From Streptomyces griseoflavus (lineage in GTDB: Bacteria > Actinomycetota > Actinomycetes > Streptomycetales > Streptomycetaceae), in contig NZ_BMUC01000001.1 of NCBI RefSeq assembly GCF_014649995.1, positions 803,102 to 867,101 on the forward strand: a DNA stretch of 64,000 nucleotides, in the 5' to 3' direction. Made by a program: the position numbers and the translations under genes. Within the stretch, counting starts at the first letter, position 1; every line of letters starts with the position of its first letter. Below the pieces are notes generated by a model. It was not told the origin of the DNA. It made no database searches and saw only the letters and a program-made list of their open reading frames with translations. This document shows positions 58,684-64,000 of the stretch, one piece after another.

Positions 58684-59868
58684 CTAGGAGGCCACCACCT
58701 CGCCCGTGTCCACCGGCGTCGTCGCGTCCGCCGCGCGCTCGGCGTCCTCCTTGACCTCGTCCGCCGTCAGGACGTAGCCCGTCTCGGTGTCCGTGGTGGA
58801 ACGCGCGAACACCACACCGAACACCCGGCCGTCGGTGGTCAGCAGCGGGCCGCCGGAGTTGCCGGGGCGGACGGTGGAGCGGATCGAGTAGATCTCACGG
58901 GTGACCGTCGCGTCGCTGTAGATGTTCTGCCCCCTGGCCTGGAGCCGGCCCGCCACCGTCGCCGCCTGCAGGTTCAGGTCGCCGTCCTGCGGATAGCCCG
59001 CGACCACCGCCGAGTCGCCGCGCCCCGCGTCGTCCACGAACTCCAGCACCGGGGCCCGCAGGTCCGGCACGTACAGCACGGCCACGTCCTTCTGCGGGTC
59101 GAAGAGCACCACCCGCGCCTCGTACGTCCGCCCGACGCCGCCCACGCGCACGGTCGGCTCGTCGATGCCCGCCACCACGTGGGCGTTGGTCATCACGTGC
59201 TCCCGCGCGTACACGAACCCGCTGCCCTCGCGGCCCTGCGTGCCCGCCACACCCTCGACCTTGACCGTGCTGCGCTGCGCCGCGCGGGTCGCGGCCGCCG
59301 TCACGCTGTCGCCGGACGGCTCGGCGACCTCGGCGGTCGACTCGTTCTCGAACGGGTTGAACACCTGCGGGAAACCCGCCTCGGTCAGCGCCGAGGTGGC
59401 CCGGGAGAACCATGCCGGAGTGGTGTCCGGCATCACGTCCTGCACCGCGCCCAGCAGCCGCGAGTCCCTGATCGCCGACGTCACCAGCGGGGACGAGGAC
59501 GCCCCCAGCACGCTCGCCACCACCCACGCCACGATCAGCACGGCCACCGAGTTGGCCGCCGCGCCGCCGAGCCCGTCCGCCACTCTCAGCGGGCCCCGGT
59601 CGAGCTCCCGCCGCAGCCGGAGCGCCAGCCGCCCCGCCAGTTCATGGCCCACCACGGCCGGCAGCAGCACCGTGAACACGGCCGTCACCGTCGCCCGCGT
59701 CGTCCCCGCCGTCACCAGGTCCATCACCCACGGCAGGATCCACACGCCGACGACCGCACCGCCCACGAAACCGGCCAGCGAGACACAGCCGGCCAGCAGC
59801 CCGCGCCGGTAGCCGGACGCCGCGTAGGCCAGGACGACCAGCAACAGCAGGATGTCGAGCAGGTCCAC
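58684..59868 (-). CDS. MarP-like membrane serine protease
   Basis: 394 aa from GTG 59868 (VDLLDILLLLVVLAYAASGY, AAAGG upstream). Four transmembrane segments in a CvpA-like N-terminal domain (~1-160), then a trypsin-like protease domain outside: His in VMTNAHVVAG (~230), Asp in KDVAVLYV (~262), Ser in RPGNSGGPLLT (~337). This is the MarP/acid-resistance protease architecture of actinobacteria. Tail-to-tail with the acetyltransferase. Confidence 0.93.
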   Translation of the reverse strand: MDLLDILLLLVVLAYAASGYRRGLLAGCVSLAGFVGGAVVGVWILPWVMDLVTAGTTRATVTAVFTVLLPAVVGHELAGRLALRLRRELDRGPLRVADGLGGAAANSVAVLIVAWVVASVLGASSSPLVTSAIRDSRLLGAVQDVMPDTTPAWFSRATSALTEAGFPQVFNPFENESTAEVAEPSGDSVTAAATRAAQRSTVKVEGVAGTQGREGSGFVYAREHVMTNAHVVAGIDEPTVRVGGVGRTYEARVVLFDPQKDVAVLYVPDLRAPVLEFVDDAGRGDSAVVAGYPQDGDLNLQAATVAGRLQARGQNIYSDATVTREIYSIRSTVRPGNSGGPLLTTDGRVFGVVFARSTTDTETGYVLTADEVKEDAERAADATTPVDTGEVVAS

Positions 59869-60058
59869 GCACGCCGCCTTTCTCTCGGGCCCCCCTGTAC
59901 GTGGGGGAGGGGCCCGGTGATCAGCCACGCGCGCGACGGCCGCCGGGCGGCGGCCACGCGCGCGTGCACTGGGGAAAACGTCCCGGACCGGGGCGATGGT
60001 TCCACCGGATGGCACACCACGGATCGCGGACCCCGGCCATCGGACCCACAGTGGGGCC

Positions 60059-60982
60059 ATGCGTGTCCCGAGACGACCGCGCGGAGCGCGGAAGCACCGG
60101 GCCTCCCGGATACCCGGCGGGCGCGGCACCCACCGGCTGCCGGCCGCCGCCACGGTGGCCCTCGGCTGTCTGCCGGGCCTGGCCGCCGCCGTCGCCCTGG
60201 TGCTGTGCGCCTACGGCGTCGAGCGGGCCGCCGGATCCGCCGGCACGGCCTCCGCCGCACGGGCCGAACCCGCCTTCCAGGCACCCCGGCCGCCGATCGT
60301 GCCCCGCGCGGTCTGGCTGGGCGACGGAGCCCGCGAGCAGCCGCCCCCGCGCTACGACGACGAGGTCGTCGCGGTCTTCATCCATCACACCGACTCACCG
60401 GGCGCGTACGACTGCGCGGACTCCCCCGGCATCATCAAGGGCCTGTACGAGGGCCAGACCGTCGGCCGGGACTGGGACGACCTCGGATACAACTTCGTCG
60501 TCGACCGCTGCGGCACCATCTACGAGGGCCGCGCCGGCGGCACCGACCGCGCCGTCACCGGCGCCCACACCCAGGGCTTCAACCACCGCACCACCGGCAT
60601 CGCCGCCCTCGGCACCTTCACGGAGGGCGCCGTGGTGCCGTCCGAGATGCTGGAGGCGATCGCCGCACTGGCCGCCTGGAAGCTCGGCACCTCCGGCACC
60701 GACCCGCGCGCCGAGGTGCGGCTGGTCTCCAGCAACGGCGGCAGCCGCTACGCGGCCGGCACCACCGCCACCCTGCACGCGGTCGCGGGCCACAGCGACG
60801 GCTTCATGACCAGCTGCCCCGGCGCGGCCCTCAAGGCGCGCCTCCCCGACATCAGGACCCTCGCGGCCCGCATCCAGGGCCGCGACAGCACGGAGCAGGC
60901 CATGCGGAAGGAGAGCGACGCGTCCCCACCGGACACCCCGAACGAAGCGGAACGTCACACAGAACGAAGAGCACACCCATGA
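60059..60982 (+). CDS. Secreted peptidoglycan recognition/amidase-type protein (PGRP, amidase_2)
   Basis: 307 aa. N-terminal basic region with a membrane/signal segment (VALGCLPGLAAAVALVLCAY), then an amidase_2/PGRP domain: VAVFIHHTDSP (zinc His), VGRDWDDLGYNFVVDRCGTI, YEGRAGG and AVAGHSDGFMTSCPGAAL (second His and zinc Cys). Likely an exported zinc N-acetylmuramoyl-L-alanine amidase. C-terminus (~285-307) is charged. Divergent from the MarP-like gene; coupled to the microprotein at 60979. Confidence 0.9.
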   Translation: MRVPRRPRGARKHRASRIPGGRGTHRLPAAATVALGCLPGLAAAVALVLCAYGVERAAGSAGTASAARAEPAFQAPRPPIVPRAVWLGDGAREQPPPRYDDEVVAVFIHHTDSPGAYDCADSPGIIKGLYEGQTVGRDWDDLGYNFVVDRCGTIYEGRAGGTDRAVTGAHTQGFNHRTTGIAALGTFTEGAVVPSEMLEAIAALAAWKLGTSGTDPRAEVRLVSSNGGSRYAAGTTATLHAVAGHSDGFMTSCPGAALKARLPDIRTLAARIQGRDSTEQAMRKESDASPPDTPNEAERHTERRAHP

Positions 60983-61152
60983 GTGACACCCCTCGAAGTA
61001 CGACCTGGGCGGACGCGCTGCGCCGCCCCTGGGCGGCCCTGTGCGCCGCCGCGGCCGTCGTCCTCGGACCGGCCGCCCACACCGCCTCCGCCCTCACCCA
61101 GGCCAACGCGGCCCCCTTGCGCCAGGCGCCCACCCCCCACCGGCGTCTGTGA
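60979..61152 (+). CDS. Small protein translationally coupled to the amidase
   Basis: 57 aa. ATG 60979 overlaps the amidase TGA by 4 bases (ATGA). Sequence MSDTPRSTTWADALRRPWAA then a hydrophobic stretch (ALCAAAAVVLGPAAHTASAL) and a short basic tail; looks like a membrane-inserted or signal-like microprotein. Codon bias is normal for the genome. Function unknown. Confidence 0.6.
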   Translation: MSDTPRSTTWADALRRPWAALCAAAAVVLGPAAHTASALTQANAAPLRQAPTPHRRL

Positions 61153-61283
61153 CCGGACGAGGACCGGCGCCCGCGGAGGGCCCGTCCGGCGATCGAGCCG
61201 CAGGAGTCCTGCCGTGCCCGGCCGGATCGGGCAGAGCCGGGTCCGCGGGTCCGCGGCACGATCCGCCGGCCGCCGGACGGGCG

Positions 61284-61805
61284 CTAGTCCCGGAAGCGCT
61301 CCCAGAGCCGCGGATAGCGTTCGGCCAGCAGCGCCTCGTCCTCGAAGTCGAGCGGTGTGCCCTCCGGCTCCGCCGGGGCCGGGGGCAGCTCCAGGTCCGG
61401 TGCCACCGTCCCGGTGAGCTGCTCGTACGCCTCGTCCGCCGCGTAGCCGAGGTCCTCGCCGTCGCCGTCGATCTCCTCGTCGAAGTCGTCGTCCAGCAGG
61501 TCGGCCAGCGCGTCCGGGTCGTGCAGGGCGCCTTCGAAGACCTCACGGCCCTGGCCGATCAGCCAGCACCGGAAGTAGTCGAAGGCGTCGTCGCTCGCCC
61601 CGTCGAGGAGCACCCAGGCGGCACCCCACAGGTCCCAGTGGTAGGCGCGGTGGTAGCGGGACTCGAAGTGACGGGCGAAGTCCAGGACCGCCTCCGGATC
61701 CAGCCGCACGAGCCGCTCCACGAGCAGATCGGCCTGTTCCTCCGGGTCGCCCCCGGCGTCCTCCCGGGCCGTGTCCACCAGCTCCCAGAACTCCGTCTCG
61801 TCCAT
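61284..61805 (-). CDS. DUF4240 domain protein
   Basis: 173 aa acidic cytoplasmic protein. DUF4240 signature MDETEFWELVDTARE, ADLLVERLVRLDPEAVLDF, HFESRYHRAYHWDLWGAAWV and CWLIGQGREVFEGAL. The C-terminus is Asp/Glu-rich. Function unknown. Start ATG 61805 has GGAG 9 bases upstream; earlier ATGs at 61820 and 61844 are alternatives. Confidence 0.87.
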   Translation of the reverse strand: MDETEFWELVDTAREDAGGDPEEQADLLVERLVRLDPEAVLDFARHFESRYHRAYHWDLWGAAWVLLDGASDDAFDYFRCWLIGQGREVFEGALHDPDALADLLDDDFDEEIDGDGEDLGYAADEAYEQLTGTVAPDLELPPAPAEPEGTPLDFEDEALLAERYPRLWERFRD

Positions 61806-61843
61806 CACGTGCTCCAGCATCGACCCTGCGTCCCGCACACGCA

Positions 61844-61871
61844 CCCTAGGGGCGCGGGGAACTGCGCGAAC
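61844..61871. repeat. Fragment of a common Streptomyces dispersed sequence
   Basis: CCCTAGGGGCGCGGGGAACT followed by GCGCGAAC. This CCTAGGGGCGCGGGGAACTGCGCGA motif recurs in Streptomyces intergenic regions, usually as half of a hairpin. Confidence 0.5.
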
Positions 61872-61967
61872 GGGGGGCCGGGGGCGGAGACCCCGGGAAC
61901 GGGCAGGGAAGAGGCGGCGGGGGCGGGGAGCGCCGCACGGACAGCCGCACCCGGGCCCCGGACCCCG

Positions 61968-62945
61968 TCACCGCCGCCCGTACACCTCCGCCAGCCGCGC
62001 CGCCTCCGCCGCGAACCGCTCCCGCAGCCCTCCCGGCTCCAGCACCTCCACCTCGGCCCCCAACGCCGTCAGCTGCGTGAAGGCGACCTCCTCCGACTCC
62101 ACCGGCAGCGTCACCCGTACCCACCCGCCCCCGTCCGGCTCACCCGCGCGGCCCAGAGCCTCCCGCGCGGCCGGCGGATCCACGACGTGCGGCAGCCTGC
62201 GCACCCCCTCCGCCGACAGCCGCACCACGACCTCCGCCCGCAGGATCGACCGCGAGAACTGCTCCGCCCGTTCCTCCCAGAACGCGGGCAGTTCGAAGTC
62301 CGCCGCCCGCTCGAAACGCTCCCCGCCCGCCTCCACCGCCGTGAACCGGTCGATCCGGTACACCCGGAAGGCACCTCGCTCCGCCACCCGCGCGCACAGG
62401 TACCAGACGCCTGCCTTGAGCACGAGCCCGTACGGTTCCAGCTCCCGCTCGACCTCGTCCTCGCCGCGCCGGTACCGGGCGGTGATCCGCCGGTCGTCCC
62501 ACACCGCGTCCGCGACGGCCGGCAGCAGCTCGGGCGTCGTCGGCTCGCGGAACCAGTTCGGGGCGTCCAGGTGGAAGCGCTGCGCCGCCGTGCGGGAGGC
62601 GTCCCGCAGGGACGGCAGCAGGGCGGCCGACACCTTCAGGCGCGCCGCCGAGGCCGTGTCCTCCAGCCCCATCTCGCGCAGTGCCCCCGGCACACCGGAC
62701 AGGAACAGCGCCTCCGCCTCACCGCGCGCCAGCCCCGTCAGCCGCGTCCGGTACCCGCCGACCAGCCGGTAGCCGCCGATCCGCCCGCGGTCCGCGTACA
62801 CCGGCACCCCGGCCTCCGACAGCGCCTGCGCGTCCCGGGTGACCGTCCGCTCCGACACCTCCAGCTCGCTCGCCAGTTCGGCGGCGGTCATGGAGGGCCG
62901 GGACTGGAGCAGGAGCACCATCTTGATCAACCGGGCAGCGCGCAT
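61968..62945 (-). CDS. WYL-domain (YafY-type) transcriptional regulator
   Basis: 325 aa from ATG 62945 (MRAARLIKMVLLLQ). N-terminal HTH_11 winged helix (SRPSMTAAELASELEVSERT, TVTRDAQAL) and C-terminal WYL domain (ARYRRGEDEVERELEPYGLV, WYLCARVAERGAFRVYRIDR). WYL regulators sense ligands, sometimes nucleic acids. The aceE terminator hairpin ends 10 bp upstream, so there is no room for a normal leader; a start at 62957 abuts the hairpin. Confidence 0.92.
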   Translation of the reverse strand: MRAARLIKMVLLLQSRPSMTAAELASELEVSERTVTRDAQALSEAGVPVYADRGRIGGYRLVGGYRTRLTGLARGEAEALFLSGVPGALREMGLEDTASAARLKVSAALLPSLRDASRTAAQRFHLDAPNWFREPTTPELLPAVADAVWDDRRITARYRRGEDEVERELEPYGLVLKAGVWYLCARVAERGAFRVYRIDRFTAVEAGGERFERAADFELPAFWEERAEQFSRSILRAEVVVRLSAEGVRRLPHVVDPPAAREALGRAGEPDGGGWVRVTLPVESEEVAFTQLTALGAEVEVLEPGGLRERFAAEAARLAEVYGRR

Positions 62946-62954
62946 GGAGCACAT

Positions 62955-63003
62955 CATGCAGGAGGCCCCCGGCGCTCACCGAGCGCCGGGGGCCTCCTGC
63001 ATG
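62955..63003 (-). terminator. 23-bp perfect terminator hairpin of aceE
   Basis: Left arm 62955-62977, loop ACC, right arm 62981-63003. Ten bases downstream of the aceE stop (minus strand) and directly upstream of the WYL regulator start. Confidence 0.85.
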
Positions 63004-63012
63004 ACCTGGCCC

Positions 63013-64000
63013 CTACAGGCCGTACTTGTCGCGCGCTTCCTTCACGGCCGCGGCCTTCACCTCGCCGCGCCGGGCGAGCTGGGCCAGGGCCGCGACGACG
63101 ATGGACTCGGCGTCGACGCCGAAGTGGCGGCGGGCCGCCTCACGGGTGTCCGACAGACCGAAGCCGTCGGCGCCCAGCGAGGTGTAGTCCTGCTCGACCC
63201 ACTGCGCGATCTGGTCCGGGACCTGGCGCATGTAGTCCGACACGGCCAGCACCGGGCCCTCGGCGCCCTGGAGCGCCCGCCGGACGAACGGCACCCGCTC
63301 CTCGCCGCGCAGCAGCGCCTCGTCGGCCTCCAGCGCGTCGCGGCGCAGCTCGGTCCACGAGGTGGCGGACCACACGTCGGCGGCCACGCCCCACTCCTCC
63401 GCGAGCAGCCGCTGCGCCTTCAGCGCCCAGTGGATCGCCGTGCCGGAGCCGAGCAGCTGGATGCGCGGGGCGTTGGCGGCGGGGGTCAGCCCGGCCGTCT
63501 CCGCCGTGTTGAAGCGGTACAGGCCCTTGACGATGCCCTCGTCGACGCCGGCCGCCGACGGCTTCGCCGGCTGCGGCAGCGGCTCGTTGTAGACCGTCAG
63601 GTAGTAGAAGACGTCCTGGTCCTCGTCCGGCTTGCCCTCGCCGAACATCCGGCGCAGACCTTCCTTGACGATGACGCCGATCTCGTACGCGAACGCCGGG
63701 TCGTACGTCAGCGCCGCCGGGTTGGTCGCGGCGATGACCGGCGAGTGGCCGTCGGCGTGCTGCAGGCCCTCGCCCGTCAGCGTCGTGCGGCCCGCCGTGG
63801 CGCCGACCAGGAAGCCGCGGCCGAGCTGGTCGCCGAGCTGCCACATCTGGTCGCCGGTGCGCTGCCAGCCGAACATCGAGTAGTAGATGTAGAACGGGAT
63901 CATCGTCTCGCCGTGCGTCGAGTACGACGTCGAGGCGGCGACGAACTCGGCCATGGCGCCGGCCTCGGTGATCCCCTCGTTGAAGATCTGGCCGTTCTTG
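63013..64000 (-). CDS. aceE: Pyruvate dehydrogenase E1 component, C-terminal part
   Basis: The last ~329 codons of an E1 subunit of the AceE (homodimeric) type; the start lies right of the window. The reading frame is open to the edge (KNGQIFNEGITEAGAM). Conserved patterns: PFYIYYSMFGWQRTGDQMWQ, GRGFLVGATAGRTTLTGEGL, QHADGHSPVIAATNPAALTY, YLTVYNEPLPQPAKP and GLSDTREAARRHFGVDAESI. Decarboxylates pyruvate with thiamine diphosphate and acetylates E2; the lipoyl groups it uses are made by LipB/LipA of this region. Confidence 0.95.
   Translation of the reverse strand, partial: KNGQIFNEGITEAGAMAEFVAASTSYSTHGETMIPFYIYYSMFGWQRTGDQMWQLGDQLGRGFLVGATAGRTTLTGEGLQHADGHSPVIAATNPAALTYDPAFAYEIGVIVKEGLRRMFGEGKPDEDQDVFYYLTVYNEPLPQPAKPSAAGVDEGIVKGLYRFNTAETAGLTPAANAPRIQLLGSGTAIHWALKAQRLLAEEWGVAADVWSATSWTELRRDALEADEALLRGEERVPFVRRALQGAEGPVLAVSDYMRQVPDQIAQWVEQDYTSLGADGFGLSDTREAARRHFGVDAESIVVAALAQLARRGEVKAAAVKEARDKYGL

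Overview
The window is chromosomal DNA from a Streptomyces. Evidence: very high GC with strong third-position G/C bias, GTG and TTG starts, long hairpin terminators without U-tracts, and gene families and order that, from memory, match the Streptomyces coelicolor core segment from glnA2 (SCO2241) to aceE (SCO2183), in reverse. This synteny is recollection, not a search. No rRNA, tRNA, CRISPR array, prophage or insertion sequence was recognised.

Layout. 1-5.7 kb: end of an EEP-family hydrolase, nadE, a DUF3105/DUF305 pair and glnA2. 5.7-8.8 kb: secreted pectate lyase, a DUF397 protein with a doubtful start, a glyoxalase-fold protein and an FMN-binding protein. 9-12 kb: glnE. 12-13 kb: a PAP2 membrane phosphatase. 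13-27 kb: the maltose/starch regulon: malR, divergent malEFG, an alpha-glucosidase, a secreted alpha-amylase and a giant secreted bifunctional amylase-pullulanase. 27-36 kb: a small isomerase, a TetR regulator, a membrane-anchored sigma-factor-like protein, a lipoprotein, a DUF1996 protein, a two-component system and an epimerase. 36-39.3 kb: a GlnRII-like regulator preceded by a previously unlisted 40-aa leader-like ORF, glnII, a secreted double-psi-barrel-like protein and an ArsC-like protein. 39.4-45.9 kb: a two-component system, small anchored protein and ABC transporter cassette. 45.9-53.3 kb: pspAB, htpX, glnA, an RDD protein, a DUF4191 protein, lipA and lipB. 53.5-64 kb: an NsdA-like TPR regulator, repeat DNA, an FAD oxidoreductase, a TIGR01777 SDR, an acetyltransferase, a MarP-like protease, a secreted amidase with a coupled microprotein, a DUF4240 protein, a WYL regulator and the 3' part of aceE.

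How the genes fit together. Nitrogen: three glutamine synthetase-fold enzymes (GlnA type I, GlnII type II, polyamine-type GlnA2), the adenylyltransferase GlnE and a GlnR-like regulator lie within 45 kb. Four-element GlnR boxes precede glnA and glnII; none was seen before glnA2 or glnE. Carbon: secreted enzymes cut starch to maltodextrin, MalEFG imports it, the cytoplasmic glucosidase finishes it, and MalR-type operator sequences sit before malE, the amylase and the pullulanase. The transporter ATPase is not here (Streptomyces use the shared MsiK). Lipoate: LipB and LipA make the cofactor used by the pyruvate dehydrogenase complex, whose E1 gene is at the right edge.

Most noteworthy non-coding or unannotated signals: a 41-bp repeat element that begins exactly at the stop codon of two unrelated genes in opposite orientations (nadE, and the NsdA-like gene where it is triplicated); a 40-codon ORF with tandem TGT Cys codons before the GlnRII-like gene; a 15-bp hairpin between malE and malF; and a 23-bp aceE terminator that abuts the start of the WYL regulator.
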